A stretch of 64,000 nt of DNA from Lysinibacillus sp. FJAT-14745 (GCF_001275675.1 NZ_LITM01000004.1:36954-100953); one strand, 5' to 3'; positions 50,324 to 60,653 are shown, counted from the first letter of the stretch. Made by a program: numbers and translations. Notes: generated by a model not told the origin, from the letters alone.

Positions 50324-50365
50324 AAAAAAGCAATCTCGAACGTAATGTCGAGATTGCTTTTTTTA
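50324..50365. terminator. Bidirectional terminator
   Basis: AAAAAAGCAATCTCGA (50324-50339) pairs perfectly with TCGAGATTGCTTTTTT (50348-50363). Shared by the converging gene on the minus strand. Confidence 0.9.
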
Positions 50366-50418
50366 CTTCTAGGATAATCTAGCGTGATGATTCGGTATCG
50401 TGTCAAAGTGATACGTAC

Positions 50419-52113
50419 CTAAATTTTAAATTGCTGTAATTGGATATTTAGCTCTTCAGCCATACTAGCAAGCAGATTTGCACTCCTTGAAATTTCCTCC
50501 ATAGTAGCGGCAGTTTCCTCTACAGTTGCAGTTGTTTGTTCTACGCCAGCCGCAGACTCTTGAGAAATAGAAGCCATTTCATCAACGGAGGCATTGATAG
50601 ACTCGGAATTTTGAGCAACTGTATTTAGATTGCTTGAAATGGTATTTATGTTAAGAATCATGTCCTCAACTGCTTCCGAAATTTGTTCAAATGTTTCATT
50701 TGTTTGATTAAGTTGTGTTGTTCCTCTTTTTACTTCCTCATAGCCGGATTGTAGGGCAGTTGTTACATTGCCAGTTTCACCTTGAATGCGGTTGACGATA
50801 GTTGAAATATCAGTGACAGAGAATTGCACTTGTTCAGCAAGCTTACGAACTTCATCGGCTACAACTGCAAAACCTTTACCGTGTTCTCCTGCACGAGCTG
50901 CTTCGATGGCAGCGTTTAAGGCAAGTAAATTTGTTTGATTTGAAATATCATCAATGACAGAAACAAGCTTGGAAATTTCAGCAGACTGCACATTTAAGCC
51001 TTCAACTTTTTTCACTGAATTTAAAACAATTTCATTGATAGCTGCCATTTGTTGTGTTGATTGTATCATTAAGTCTTTACCAGTTGTTGTTAGTTTTTGT
51101 ACATGACTTGAATGCTCTTTTAATTCAATGCCTTCCTGTGTTGTATCATGAATACTACGCTGGAAAGAAGCCATTGTTTCGGCTAAATCACCTGCTGTAG
51201 AAGCTTGCGTTTCTGTGCCAGAGGCTAACTCCTGCATAGTCACAGTAATTTGTTCTGTACCAGATTGTACTTCATTAGAAGATTGGGCCAGCTCTTCGCT
51301 ACTAGCTGCTACTGTTTCAGAAACAGCATGGATTGATCCTATCGTTTGCTTTAGTTTTTCATTCAGATCATTGGCAGAAAGCATTAATTGACCAATCTCA
51401 TCACGATGAGTTATTGGAAGTAGTTCATGTTGTAAATTACCATCCGCTAATTCGCTCATGCGCTTTGAGACAATCGTAATAGGCTTAGAAATATTGCCAG
51501 CAGTGACAATGGCGATTACGATACCTGCGATCGTCAACACAATGCTAACAATCAGTCCAACTGTTTTATTTCTTAAACTTGTGGATACTACGTCATCACC
51601 TATCTTAGTGATGGCATCGGAGCGTTTATTGGCTAAGTCTTCATAACCAATACGAACTTCAGATACAAGATTATTCATAGCTGTTAAATTTTTTAATGCT
51701 AAATCTTTATCACCTTTTTTATAAACATCGAATACTTCGGTATTTACGCGATTGCTCCATGTACGTGCCATTTCTACTAGCGCCTCACGCTCAGGCGTAT
51801 TTACGTATTTCTCCACAATACTATTGTTTTCCTCAGCAATTTTACGATATTCATTAAAAGTTTCTATGTATTTTTCTTCACCAGATACAACATAACTTAA
51901 TGCTGCAGAGAGACGAACGCTCATAGACATTGCTAAATTTTTACTTGCAGTTAAGACGATTAAATCTTCTTTCACTAAACCTTCTGCTTGTTTTTCCATC
52001 TTATTATTAGAAACGTAAGTATAGGCTGTAAAACAAACAACTAATACTAATAAAAGAAGAAATGCACTTAATATTCGAGCTTTAAGTGTTTTAAACTGAA
52101 AAATACCTTTCAT
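50419..52113 (-). CDS. Methyl-accepting chemotaxis protein
   Basis: 564 residues from the ATG at 52113 (AAAGGGTGG upstream). Membrane helix 1 (about 10-30), an extracytoplasmic four-helix-bundle sensor of the 4HB_MCP type (about 33-180), membrane helix 2 (about 182-204), HAMP (about 206-260) and the cytoplasmic signalling hairpin with its tip [21 protein letters not shown] near 398. It relays ligand binding to CheA. The ligand is unknown. Whether the remnant at 49270 derives from a related gene is open. Confidence 0.93.
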   Translation of the reverse strand: MKGIFQFKTLKARILSAFLLLLVLVVCFTAYTYVSNNKMEKQAEGLVKEDLIVLTASKNLAMSMSVRLSAALSYVVSGEEKYIETFNEYRKIAEENNSIVEKYVNTPEREALVEMARTWSNRVNTEVFDVYKKGDKDLALKNLTAMNNLVSEVRIGYEDLANKRSDAITKIGDDVVSTSLRNKTVGLIVSIVLTIAGIVIAIVTAGNISKPITIVSKRMSELADGNLQHELLPITHRDEIGQLMLSANDLNEKLKQTIGSIHAVSETVAASSEELAQSSNEVQSGTEQITVTMQELASGTETQASTAGDLAETMASFQRSIHDTTQEGIELKEHSSHVQKLTTTGKDLMIQSTQQMAAINEIVLNSVKKVEGLNVQSAEISKLVSVIDDISNQTNLLALNAAIEAARAGEHGKGFAVVADEVRKLAEQVQFSVTDISTIVNRIQGETGNVTTALQSGYEEVKRGTTQLNQTNETFEQISEAVEDMILNINTISSNLNTVAQNSESINASVDEMASISQESAAGVEQTTATVEETAATMEEISRSANLLASMAEELNIQLQQFKI

Positions 52114-52340
52114 CTTTTCCCACCCTTTGCTAATTTTCAATGGTCTTTAAATTGTTATAGTACAAATATTATTTTATAACTAAATCTGTATATAAATAAA
52201 CTTTTTTTATGGGAAAATGAAAAATGGTTTTTTAGTACAATAACATTTTGATGTTAACGAGGGAGGTAGTTAAAAATATGTGTCTTTAGTACAATTATGA
52301 AATTTTTTTATTTGCTTTATGTATTTTTTCCTACTTAATG

Positions 52341-52375
52341 AAAAAAGCACTTGCTGCAAAAATGCACCAAGCGCT
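52341..52375 (-). terminator. Terminator after the M23 peptidase gene
   Basis: AGCACTTGCTGCA (52346-52358) pairs with TGCACCAAGCGCT (52363-52375) with one mismatch and one wobble; on the minus strand six Ts follow. Confidence 0.85.
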
Positions 52376-52383
52376 CAAATGTA

Positions 52384-53379
52384 TTATTGTTTCGCTTTTT
52401 TTGCAATTCGTTCCCATTGTAGTAATGATGGATATGGATCAAATGCCCATTCTGTACGTCCATTGAACTTATATATACCGTAGTGAAGATGGGGAGGGAA
52501 TTTTCCGGACGTCCCTTCTTTACCGTAGCCAGAGCTACCAACATAACCGAGAACAGTTCCAGGTTCGACAAGGTCTCCTACTTTAATCTTTTTATTATAA
52601 CTACCAAGATGGGCATAATAATGATACGAATTATGATTATCTCGAATTCCTATGCGCCAACCACCAAATTGGTTCCACCCCTTTATTTCCACTACACCAT
52701 AGGAGGTAGAAATCACTGGAGTACCATAGCTAGCGAAAATATCTGTTCCTTCATGAATACGGCGTCCACCCCAGCCCCTATTGGCACCCCATGTACTCCG
52801 ATAGCTGTAATCGTAATTGGTGGGTATTGGGAATGTGTGGGCATCGAGTTCAGTTGTTTTGAAATGACTATACATTTTGGAAATGGTGAAGATTTGATTT
52901 ACGGCCTGTTCACTTCCGTAATATTCCCATAAAGCTAATTTAAAGTCCTCATCAGTTGTTCCAAATTTACTTAAAAAAGTAGCCATGGAGAATATGATAT
53001 CGACATCATCCTTAGGACTAGCAACTCCATCACTATTGCCATCTAGCCCCATTCCTCCAAAGTAACTAATTGTGTCTGGGCGAGTATCATCTCTTACAGG
53101 ATTTAAAGCACCTGACCAATATTCATCAGAAAATTGAATGGCAATGGTACCATCCCGTTTCGGAATATCTTTACGAACTGATTGCAAATTGCGCTCATAT
53201 TGGTCAATGGCTGCTAAGAAATGCCACGGAATGAGTAATTCGTCAAATTGTACATAATAGGCCATACGTTGCTGAACAATTTCTTCTTGGGTAGGTTCTT
53301 CTTTTGCTAAAGCAACAGCGGGGAGAGTAAAGCTCCATAAAAACATCCATGATAAAAGGAATATAAAATGGCGATTCAA
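52384..53379 (-). CDS. M23 metallopeptidase, LytH-like
   Basis: 331 residues. A signal peptide (MNRHFIFLLSWMFLWSFTLP to AVALA) sends it out of the cell. The C-terminal M23 domain (about 205-315) has the zinc motifs HEGTD near 209 and HLHYG near 298. Closest in layout to B. subtilis LytH (YunA), a sporulation L-Ala-D-Glu peptidase that trims spore cortex peptides. The start is TTG at 53379 with AAAGGAGG seven bases ahead. Single gene. Confidence 0.85.
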   Translation of the reverse strand: MNRHFIFLLSWMFLWSFTLPAVALAKEEPTQEEIVQQRMAYYVQFDELLIPWHFLAAIDQYERNLQSVRKDIPKRDGTIAIQFSDEYWSGALNPVRDDTRPDTISYFGGMGLDGNSDGVASPKDDVDIIFSMATFLSKFGTTDEDFKLALWEYYGSEQAVNQIFTISKMYSHFKTTELDAHTFPIPTNYDYSYRSTWGANRGWGGRRIHEGTDIFASYGTPVISTSYGVVEIKGWNQFGGWRIGIRDNHNSYHYYAHLGSYNKKIKVGDLVEPGTVLGYVGSSGYGKEGTSGKFPPHLHYGIYKFNGRTEWAFDPYPSLLQWERIAKKAKQ

Positions 53380-53484
53380 TAATGGACCTCCTTTCTAACG
53401 TTAGAATAACCGAAATTTTTTTCTTCATTCAGCACTTTTTGTGGGAAAATAAAGCGGTAGAAATGAGCAATTTTTGTGAAAAAC

Positions 53485-53860
53485 GGCGCATAACGTAGGG
53501 TTGATTTCCGTTCCGGCTGGACGCTTTGTAGCTGCCGCTTCGCTTTCGCTACAGATAAAACATTTGTTGTTGCTGTCGCTACGCTTTCGCACAGAGCAGA
53601 GCTTCCTGGGGGCGTCCGATGAGCCGCTTCGTTGCTGCCGCTACGTTAGCACTACGCTTTCGCACAGAAAACATCCGCTTCGCTGCAGGGTCTCGGGCCA
53701 ACACGATGTTGGTCATGAAGGCGTTATCACAGGATGTGATGATTTTAGCCTTAGTTCCTCTATTCGCTGATCCCCGAGGAGTCGCCCAGTCTCCACTCCA
53801 ATCAACTTATTCTCATGGAATATCTTTTAACAAATGTCAACCTAACTTTGGTAATGAGCC
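53485..53860 (-). mobile_element. MITE-like element, minus orientation, with inserts
   Basis: The largest copy, 376 bp. Left end GGCGCATAACGTAGGGTTGA, right end complementary to GGCTCATTACCAAAG. It carries structured module copy d, and about 100 bp of GC-rich inserts that repeat GCTACGCTTTCGCACAGA, like the start of the window. Small ORFs across it are not real genes. Confidence 0.72.
53693..53757 (-). repeat. Three-stem structured module, copy d
   Basis: On the minus strand it begins AGAGGAACTAAGGCTAAAAT, has the ATCAC/GTGAT hairpin, and then GCCTTCATGACC and CCAACATCGTGTTGG. The outer stem has lost one pair compared with copies a-c. Confidence 0.7.
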
Positions 53861-53984
53861 ATTAAAACGTCAGGTGAAACGAGTAAGTTTAAACGCATTC
53901 TTTTTGATTTGCTTTAAATTCCTTTATTCTGTAGGAAAAAATTATTGTCAATAAGAAGAAACTTCGACATTGAAAAAGTATTGG

Positions 53985-54013
53985 GTATCATAATGTCATT
54001 TCCTTCATACTAT
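53985..54013 (+). promoter_or_regulatory. Probable sigma-E promoter of prkA
   Basis: GTATCAT (53985-53991) and CATACTAT (54006-54013) are 14 bp apart, close to the sigma-E pattern. B. subtilis prkA is known to be sigma-E dependent. The predicted start of transcription lies just before the ribosome site at 54035. Confidence 0.5.
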
Positions 54014-54046
54014 GTTATAAATCAAGCCCTGAATGGAGGGAAGGCT

Positions 54047-55942
54047 ATCAACATTTTAGATAAAGTGAAAAGCTATCGCGAAGAAGAAAATCAACTGAAG
54101 TGGGAAGGTACATTTGCAGATTACTTAAACATCATCAAGGAAAGACCTGAAGTTGCTCAAACAGCCCATTCACGCGTCTACAATATGATCAAAAGTAGTG
54201 GTGTAGAGGAACGCGATGGGCAAAAAATGTATGAATTTTTTGGGCAAGAAATTTTTGGGCTTGAAACAGCAATTGAAAGACTGGTGGAGGAATATTTCCA
54301 TCCGGCAGCACGAAGATTGGATGTTAGAAAACGTATTTTGTTATTAATGGGACCAGTAAGTGGTGGTAAATCCACAATAGTGACCTTGTTGAAACGCGGA
54401 CTTGAGCAATTTTCGCGAACAGATGAAGGCGCAGTTTTCGCCATTAAGGGATGTCCAATGCATGAGGATCCTCTACATTTAATTCCACATCATTTGCGTA
54501 ATGATTTTTATGAAGAGTATGGTATACGAATTGAAGGAAGCTTATCGCCTTTAAATACGATGCGTCTTGAAAAGGAGTATGATGGACGTATTGAAAATGT
54601 GATGATTGAACGTATTACTTTTTCTGAAGACAAACGTGTGGGCATAGGAACATTTACGCCATCAGATCCAAAATCACAGGATATTGCAGATTTAACAGGT
54701 AGTATTGATTTCTCAACAATTGGAGAATTTGGTTCAGAATCTGACCCTCGTGCTTATCGTTTTGACGGTGAGCTAAATAAGGCAAACAGGGGTATGATGG
54801 AATTCCAAGAAATGTTAAAGCTAGATGAAAAATTCTTGTGGAATTTATTATCTTTAACGCAGGAAGGTAATTTTAAAGCAGGGCGATTTGCATTAATTAG
54901 TGCAGATGAGTTAATTGTTGCACATACAAACGAAACAGAATATCGTTCATTTATTTCAAATAAAAAGAATGAGGCGTTACATTCACGTATTATTGTCATG
55001 CCGATTCCGTATAACTTAAAAGTTAGTCAGGAAGAATTGATTTACGAAAAAATGATTAAAGAAAGCGATATGGCACATGTTCATATTGCGCCACATGCAT
55101 TGAAGGCCGCAGCAATCTTTTCGGTTCTAACAAGACTGGAAGTACCGAAAAAACAAGGTGTGGATCTTATAAAAAAAATGCGACTGTACGACGGAGAAAA
55201 TGTGGAGGGATTTAATTCCGTTGACTTAGAGGAGCTGAAAAAAGAGTTTCCGAACGAAGGCATGAACGGTATTGATCCACGGTATATTATTAATCGTATT
55301 TCTTCTGCTATTATCCGAAAAGAGATACCATCTATTAATGCATTAGATGTTCTGCGTGCACTAAAGGATGGGCTTGACCAGCATGCTTCTATTTCTCAGG
55401 AAGATCGAGAAAAATATATGAACTATATTGCAGTTGCTCGAAGAGAATATGATGAAATTGCCAAGAATGAAGTGCAAAAAGCTTTCGTTTACTCGTATGA
55501 AGAGTCTGCAAAAACATTAATGAATAATTATCTTGATAATGTTGAAGCGTTTTGTAATAAAAATAAAATTTTCGATCCTTTGACTGGTGAGGAAATGAAT
55601 CCAGATGAAAAATTAATGCGCTCTATTGAGGAGCAAATTGGCATTTCGGAAAATGCGAAAAAAGCATTCCGTGAGGAGATATTAATTCGTATTTCTGCTT
55701 ATGCTCGAAAAGGTAAGCGTTTTGACTATAATTCTCATGAAAGATTACGAGAAGCCATCCAGAAGAAACTATTTGCGGATCTTAAGGATGTCGTGAAAAT
55801 TACAACATCCTCAAAAATGCCGGATGAATCACAGTTGAAGAAGATTAATGAGGTTGTGGCAAGACTTGTTGATGAGCATGGCTATAATACAACATCTGCA
55901 AATGAATTATTGCAGTATGTAGGTAGTCTGTTAAATCGTTAG
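54047..55942 (+). CDS. prkA: PrkA family serine protein kinase / AAA ATPase
   Basis: 631 residues if started at ATC 54047. Family members start at the equivalent of INILDKVKSYREEENQLKWE, and a perfect GGAGG (54035-54039) lies seven bases before this ATC. The longer frame from TTG 53945 adds 34 residues without family likeness and runs through the predicted promoter. AAA domain with Walker A GPVSGGKST near 98; C-terminal PrkA domain (about 380-630). A coat-associated kinase or ATP-dependent protease in sporulation. It heads the prkA-yhbH-spoVR set. Confidence 0.88.
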   Translation: MNILDKVKSYREEENQLKWEGTFADYLNIIKERPEVAQTAHSRVYNMIKSSGVEERDGQKMYEFFGQEIFGLETAIERLVEEYFHPAARRLDVRKRILLLMGPVSGGKSTIVTLLKRGLEQFSRTDEGAVFAIKGCPMHEDPLHLIPHHLRNDFYEEYGIRIEGSLSPLNTMRLEKEYDGRIENVMIERITFSEDKRVGIGTFTPSDPKSQDIADLTGSIDFSTIGEFGSESDPRAYRFDGELNKANRGMMEFQEMLKLDEKFLWNLLSLTQEGNFKAGRFALISADELIVAHTNETEYRSFISNKKNEALHSRIIVMPIPYNLKVSQEELIYEKMIKESDMAHVHIAPHALKAAAIFSVLTRLEVPKKQGVDLIKKMRLYDGENVEGFNSVDLEELKKEFPNEGMNGIDPRYIINRISSAIIRKEIPSINALDVLRALKDGLDQHASISQEDREKYMNYIAVARREYDEIAKNEVQKAFVYSYEESAKTLMNNYLDNVEAFCNKNKIFDPLTGEEMNPDEKLMRSIEEQIGISENAKKAFREEILIRISAYARKGKRFDYNSHERLREAIQKKLFADLKDVVKITTSSKMPDESQLKKINEVVARLVDEHGYNTTSANELLQYVGSLLNR

Positions 55943-55992
55943 TGGCTTTGACCTATTCAGTGGAAATTATAAGACTATTGATAGGAGTGAAT

Positions 55993-56023
55993 AGGAGTGT
56001 CCCATTTTAGGGCACTCCTTTTA
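55993..56023 (+). terminator. Terminator after prkA
   Basis: AGGAGTG-CCC and GGGCACTCCT (55993-56019) form a stem with one bulged T, followed by TTTA. yhbH is therefore probably transcribed from its own promoter as well. Confidence 0.75.
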
Positions 56024-56155
56024 TCTTCATTCACTTATTTTTTACCGTAAGTGAAGTAACCACGAAGTGTAATTGATTTCTTTAAAAAAGTTCAAGAAAG
56101 CGAATGACTAGCATAGTATAGAAAAAGCGAATTTGATAGATGGGTGAGGATAAAA

Positions 56156-57313
56156 ATGACTGAAAACGAAAATAAACGTTTTGCCATTTCTCAGGAAAAT
56201 TGGTCCCTCCATCGTAAAGGGCACCAGGACCAGCAACGGCATATGGAAAAAGTAAAAGATGCTATTAAGAATAATTTACCCGATTTAGTTAGTGAAGAAA
56301 GCATTGTCATGTCCAATGGTCGTGAGGTTATTAAAATTCCTATACGTTCACTTGATGAATATAAAATTCGATATAACTATGATAACTCCAAGCATGTTGG
56401 GCAAGGGCAAGGGGACAGTAATGTAGGTGATGTGGTTGCGCGTGATGCCAGCAGAGGCGATCAGGCTAATGGTAAAGGAAAAGAAGCTGGTGACAAGCCA
56501 GGCCAGGATTATTATGAAGCTGAAGTAAGCATTGAAGAGGTTCAAAATGTGTTATTTAACGAGCTTGAGCTACCAAACCTACAGCAGAAAGAAAAAGCGG
56601 ATATTAAAACCGAAAAAATTGAGTTTAATGATATTCGGAAAAAAGGTTTAATGGGAAATGTCGATAAAAAGCGCACAATCCTCAATGCGATAAAGCGTAA
56701 TGCTATGCAAGGGAAACCAGAAATTACACCGATTCACAATGAGGACCTGCGTTTTAAAACGTGGGATGAAGTGGAAAAACCTGAATCGAAGGCAGTGGTC
56801 CTTGCCATGATGGATACAAGTGGCTCGATGGGCTCATTCGAAAAATATTGCGCTAGGAGCTTTTTCTTTTGGATGACAAAATTTTTGCGCTCTAAATATG
56901 GAACAGTGGAAATTGAGTTTATTGCACATCATACCGAGGCAAAAGTAGTAACAGAAGAGGAATTTTTTACGAAGGGAGAAAGTGGTGGAACGATTTGTTC
57001 ATCTGCCTATATAAAGGCATTGGAACTAATTCGGGAAAAGTATAACCCTGCTCGTTATAATATTTATCCAGTACATTTTTCAGATGGTGAAAATATATCA
57101 ATGGATAATGAAAAGTGCTTAAAGCTAGTGGGAGAGTTAATGGATGTATCAAGCATGTTTGGCTACGGTGAAGTCAATCAGCATAACCGCTTTTCAACAC
57201 TTATGTACACATACAAAAAATTAGATGACCCTAAATTTAGATATCATATTTTGAGAAAAAAAGGCGATGTGTACGATGCCCTAAAGAGCTTTTTCAAAAA
57301 AAGTGAATCTTAA
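56156..57313 (+). CDS. yhbH: UPF0229 / DUF444 protein YhbH
   Basis: 385 residues from the ATG at 56156 (GGTGAGG upstream). The C-terminal half is a von Willebrand A-like domain with the MIDAS-type DTSGSMG near 221. A Gly- and Asp-rich linker (about 80-115) precedes it. Its homologue YeaH pairs with the PrkA homologue YeaG in enterobacteria, so it likely works with PrkA. It joins spoVR directly downstream. Confidence 0.92.
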   Translation: MTENENKRFAISQENWSLHRKGHQDQQRHMEKVKDAIKNNLPDLVSEESIVMSNGREVIKIPIRSLDEYKIRYNYDNSKHVGQGQGDSNVGDVVARDASRGDQANGKGKEAGDKPGQDYYEAEVSIEEVQNVLFNELELPNLQQKEKADIKTEKIEFNDIRKKGLMGNVDKKRTILNAIKRNAMQGKPEITPIHNEDLRFKTWDEVEKPESKAVVLAMMDTSGSMGSFEKYCARSFFFWMTKFLRSKYGTVEIEFIAHHTEAKVVTEEEFFTKGESGGTICSSAYIKALELIREKYNPARYNIYPVHFSDGENISMDNEKCLKLVGELMDVSSMFGYGEVNQHNRFSTLMYTYKKLDDPKFRYHILRKKGDVYDALKSFFKKSES

Positions 57314-57340
57314 ATCATGTTCAAAGGAGGGGACGAAAAA

Positions 57341-58744
57341 GTGGAGAAGAGAGAGCTTGAACGAGCGATTGATGAAATTACAGAAATTGCCTCAAGCTTT
57401 GGCTTAGATTTCTTTCCAATGCGCTATGAAATTTGTCCGGCAGATATTATTTATACATTTGGCGCATATGGTATGCCTACTCGATTTTCGCATTGGAGCT
57501 TCGGTAAACAGTTCCATAAAATGAAGCTTCAATATGATTTAGGGCTAAGTCAAATCTATGAGCTAGTGATTAACTCAAACCCATGCTATGCATTTTTGCT
57601 TGATACAAATACGTTAACACAAAATAAATTAATTATTGCGCATGTATTGGCTCACTGCGATTTCTTTAAAAATAATGTACGCTTCTCCAATACTAGAAGA
57701 GATATGGTGGAGAGTATGACTGCAACAGCTGAACGGATAGCTGGTTATGAAAGAGAATATGGAAAGGATGAGGTCGAACAGTTTTTAGATGCAGTTTTAG
57801 CGATTCAGGAGCATATCGATCCATCCCTTTTACGACCAAAATTGTCATGGAATACAGAAGATGAACTTGATGAGGAAATTACTCAAGCAAAATCACCATA
57901 TGATGATCTATGGCGTTTAGATGATAAGGAAAAAGAGTATAGATCAGTAAGGCGAAAAATAAAGCACTTCCCGCCAAAGCCAGAAAAAGATTTATTGCTA
58001 TTTTTAGAGGAGCATAGTCGAGAGCTCGAGGACTGGCAGCGAGATATATTAACGATGATGCGTGAGGAAATGCTATATTTTTGGCCACAATTAGAGACAA
58101 AAATTATGAATGAGGGTTGGGCTTCCTTTTGGCATCAACGTATAATGCGGGAGCTTAAGCTAACAACAGCGGAAACGATTGAATTTGCAAAGTTAAATGC
58201 AGGTGTTGTGCAGCCTTCAAAGACATCCATTAATCCTTATTACCTTGGTGTGAAAATATTTGAGGACATTGAAGAGCGCTATAATCATCCAACGGAAGAG
58301 ATGAGAAAGCTAGGTGTACAACCGAACTCTGGACGGGAAAAAATGTTTGAGGTTAGAGAGATAGAATCGGATATATCCTTTATCCGCAACTATTTGACGA
58401 AGGATTTAGCAAAGCGAGAGGATCTTTATTTGTTCCAGAAAAAGGGCAATGAATACCGTATTACAGATAAGGATCATGAAATGGTACGAGATCAGCTCGT
58501 ATCGATGCGTGTAAACGGAGGATTCCCATATATCGTCGTTAAAAATGGGGATTATCTTCGCAACGGAGAGCTCTATTTAGTACATGGCTATGAGGGAATG
58601 GAGCTCGATCCGCGCTATTTAGAAAACGTTTTGCCCTATATTTATCAGCTATGGGGTCGTCCTGTTCATTTAGAAACATATGTGGATGGAAAGCCGATGC
58701 TTTATTCATATGATGGTACAAAAAATTATAAGCGCAATGTGTGA
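57341..58744 (+). CDS. spoVR: SpoVR family protein
   Basis: 467 residues. The GTG at 57341 is preferred to ATG 57317 because AAAGGAGGGG lies eight bases before it and the product then starts like other SpoVR proteins ([20 protein letters not shown]). [16 protein letters not shown] and [14 protein letters not shown] are family motifs. Needed for spore cortex formation in B. subtilis. Third of the prkA-yhbH-spoVR trio, also seen in enterobacteria as yeaG-yeaH-ycgB. Confidence 0.92.
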   Translation: MEKRELERAIDEITEIASSFGLDFFPMRYEICPADIIYTFGAYGMPTRFSHWSFGKQFHKMKLQYDLGLSQIYELVINSNPCYAFLLDTNTLTQNKLIIAHVLAHCDFFKNNVRFSNTRRDMVESMTATAERIAGYEREYGKDEVEQFLDAVLAIQEHIDPSLLRPKLSWNTEDELDEEITQAKSPYDDLWRLDDKEKEYRSVRRKIKHFPPKPEKDLLLFLEEHSRELEDWQRDILTMMREEMLYFWPQLETKIMNEGWASFWHQRIMRELKLTTAETIEFAKLNAGVVQPSKTSINPYYLGVKIFEDIEERYNHPTEEMRKLGVQPNSGREKMFEVREIESDISFIRNYLTKDLAKREDLYLFQKKGNEYRITDKDHEMVRDQLVSMRVNGGFPYIVVKNGDYLRNGELYLVHGYEGMELDPRYLENVLPYIYQLWGRPVHLETYVDGKPMLYSYDGTKNYKRNV

Positions 58745-58773
58745 GACATGATTGCTTGGTGGATAACTAAAAC

Positions 58774-58824
58774 AAAAAACTTCTATCTGTTAGCATGGGC
58801 TATACTCACAGATAGAAGTTTTTT
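58774..58824. terminator. Terminator after spoVR
   Basis: AAAAAACTTCTATCTGT (58774-58790) pairs perfectly with ACAGATAGAAGTTTTTT (58808-58824). Confidence 0.9.
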
Positions 58825-58839
58825 GCAGTAACAAATAAA

Positions 58840-58891
58840 GGCTCAGCGCCATAATGTGGGTTGATTTCCGTTCCTGCTGGGCGCTTTCATT
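58840..58891 (-). mobile_element. MITE end fragment
   Basis: GGCTCAGCGCCATAATGTGG followed by GTTGATTTCCGTTCCTGCTG and GGCGCTTT matches one end of the MITE family (compare 53485-53530). The rest of the element is missing. Confidence 0.7.
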
Positions 58892-58902
58892 CAGCCCTTT
58901 GT

Positions 58903-58992
58903 TCAAAATGGATTTCTATTGCCAATATTAATAGTAAGATTGATGGTAATATGATTTTTAGATGGATCCTTTGAATGTTCATTATCAGGCAT
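58903..58992 (-). CDS. 29-residue small protein
   Basis: MPDNEHSKDPSKNHITINLT then INIGNRNPF and a stop. AAGGAGGTG lies seven bases before the ATG, which is an excellent ribosome site and the main evidence. Hydrophilic start, beta-prone ITINLTINI end. Not recognised. It stands alone on the minus strand between spoVR and the radical SAM gene. Too short for routine calling. Confidence 0.5.
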   Translation of the reverse strand: MPDNEHSKDPSKNHITINLTINIGNRNPF

Positions 58993-59149
58993 AATTTTCA
59001 CCTCCTTCATTTTAGCATTACTATTTAGTTATTAATCTTTCTTTAGCTTACTTGTTCATGTAGCCCTAAAATGTATAAAAATGAGGGGAAGGAGACTGAA
59101 AAACTGTTCCTTATCGTGAAATTTGTTAAAATGAATAGGATTTGAATAT

Positions 59150-60055
59150 ATGAAGAACTGGAACGGTGAATCAACGTTGAGAACATTTAAAAAGGTTTAT
59201 ATAGAAATAACGAGTGTCTGTAATTTAGCTTGTAGCTTTTGTCCTCCAACTGCTCGTGCAAAGGGACTTATTAAAGTGGAACAATTTAATAAAATATTGG
59301 ATGAAATACGTCCTCATACGAAATATATTTATTTGCATGTAAAAGGGGAGCCGCTATTACACCCACGCATTGATCAGTTGCTTGACGCAGCGCATGAGAA
59401 AGGTTTTAAAGTCAATATTACAACGAACGGTACACTGATTAAAAAGAATCATGAAAAGATACTAGGGAAACCAGCCTTACGCCAAATCAATTTTTCTTTG
59501 CATAGTTTCGACGGTCATGAGGGATCAGAAAATCGTGAGAAATATTTAGGAGATATTTTGAATTTTGTGCGTGCTTCGAAAGACTATAATACAATTATTT
59601 CATATCGTTTATGGAATTTACAGAGGGATCATGTAACGGATATTGCGGCACGAAGAAATCGTGAAACGCTCGAAATTCTAGAAAAAGAATATAATCTTGA
59701 TTATCGCATCGAAGAAAAAGTGCAACCTGGTAAAGGTGTAAAGATCGCTAATAATATTTATTTAAATCAAGATCATGAATTTAAGTGGCCAAGTTTACTG
59801 GAGCCTGAAGATGAAGGAAAAGGCTTTTGCCATGCACTACGAAGCCAAGCCGCTATTTTAGTGGATGGTACAGTAGTGCCGTGTTGTCTTGATGGTGAGG
59901 GCGTTATTAATTTGGGAAATGTGAACGAGAAATCCTTCACAGACATTGTTCAAGGTGAACGTGCAAATAATATTGTCGACGGATTTTCACGTAGAGAAGC
60001 AGTCGAAGAGCTATGTAGAAAATGCGGCTATCGTCAAAAGTTTGGAATGGAATAA
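59150..60055 (+). CDS. Radical SAM / SPASM-type protein
   Basis: 301 residues. The 4Fe-4S motif CNLACSFC (about 23-30) for SAM cleavage and VKGEPLLHP near 64 (GGE-like motif) are present. The C-terminal cysteines (CHALR, VPCCLD, CRKCGY, about 227-295) fit a SPASM or twitch auxiliary cluster. Substrate unknown; no precursor peptide or partner enzyme is next to it. A single gene ending in a terminator. Confidence 0.85.
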   Translation: MKNWNGESTLRTFKKVYIEITSVCNLACSFCPPTARAKGLIKVEQFNKILDEIRPHTKYIYLHVKGEPLLHPRIDQLLDAAHEKGFKVNITTNGTLIKKNHEKILGKPALRQINFSLHSFDGHEGSENREKYLGDILNFVRASKDYNTIISYRLWNLQRDHVTDIAARRNRETLEILEKEYNLDYRIEEKVQPGKGVKIANNIYLNQDHEFKWPSLLEPEDEGKGFCHALRSQAAILVDGTVVPCCLDGEGVINLGNVNEKSFTDIVQGERANNIVDGFSRREAVEELCRKCGYRQKFGME

Positions 60056-60067
60056 AGTGAAACTTTT

Positions 60068-60099
60068 ATCCGTGGGGTTTTTTATCTCCACGGATTTTT
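60068..60099 (+). terminator. Terminator after the radical SAM gene
   Basis: ATCCGTGG (60068-60075) pairs with CCACGGAT (60088-60095), followed by TTTT. Confidence 0.85.
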
Positions 60100-60250
60100 A
60101 GTCTTCACCAATCGGGCATTTAATTTTAATATTATTTACTTCGGGCCAAAATATTGCTAGAAAATATGAAAATAAATACGAGATGGATATTAGTCGTCTT
60201 AAAGCAGTGTATCAAGAGTTTTCAAAAAGTAATTTGTAGCTTGCCGTCAA
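60100..60250 (+). other. Small remnant reading frame
   Basis: A plus-strand frame gives FTSGQNIARKYENKYEMDIS then RLKAVYQEFSKSNL and a stop at about 60239. No start codon with a ribosome site is in range. Probably the end of a lost gene; family not recognised. Confidence 0.4.
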
Positions 60251-60289
60251 AACAGCTCCAACGTCATTGACTATTGGAGCTGTTTTTCT
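60251..60289. terminator. Terminator overlapping the XRE gene end
   Basis: AACAGCTCCAA (60251-60261) pairs perfectly with TTGGAGCTGTT (60274-60284), then TTTC. One arm falls in the last codons of the minus-strand XRE gene. Confidence 0.85.
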
Positions 60290-60653
60290 TTGATTGTGAA
60301 TCAATAGTATCTAAAAAATCCTTCGTAATGCGTACTACGTATTTTACCTCGTCTAAATTGCGCTCCCTTAATACTGATCGATGTATGTCAAGCACAAGGT
60401 TCTTTTCTTCAATATCAGTAACACCAGATAATCTTTGAAAATTAAAAAGCTCCTCAGGGGCAATATCTAATGCTTTCATCAGCGTTTCTAAAGTGCTTAA
60501 TGTGATATTAGATTGCCCGTGTTCAATGTTTGAGATTCGTCCTTTACTAAAACCTAGTTTCCCCGTTTTTTCTGCTACTTCTTCCTGACTAAGCCCCTTG
60601 GAAACCCTAATAATACGGAGTTGTTCGCCTACTAGCTTTAAAAAGTCTGACAT
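60264..60653 (-). CDS. XRE-family transcriptional regulator
   Basis: 129 residues from the ATG at 60653 (AGAGGTG upstream). An HTH_3 domain at residues 7-65 (LRIIRVSKGLSQEEVAEKTG through RISNIEHGQSNITLSTLETL). A helical, charged tail follows. Divergent from the HsdS-like gene, with a dyad between them. The type often governs mobile or restriction genes. Confidence 0.85.
   Translation of the reverse strand: MSDFLKLVGEQLRIIRVSKGLSQEEVAEKTGKLGFSKGRISNIEHGQSNITLSTLETLMKALDIAPEELFNFQRLSGVTDIEEKNLVLDIHRSVLRERNLDEVKYVVRITKDFLDTIDSQSKKNSSNSQ

Noticed and set aside
53501-53954. Two overlapping plus-strand ORFs
   Set aside because: Both are translations of the MITE copy; similar frames appear in other copies with no conservation at the protein level.
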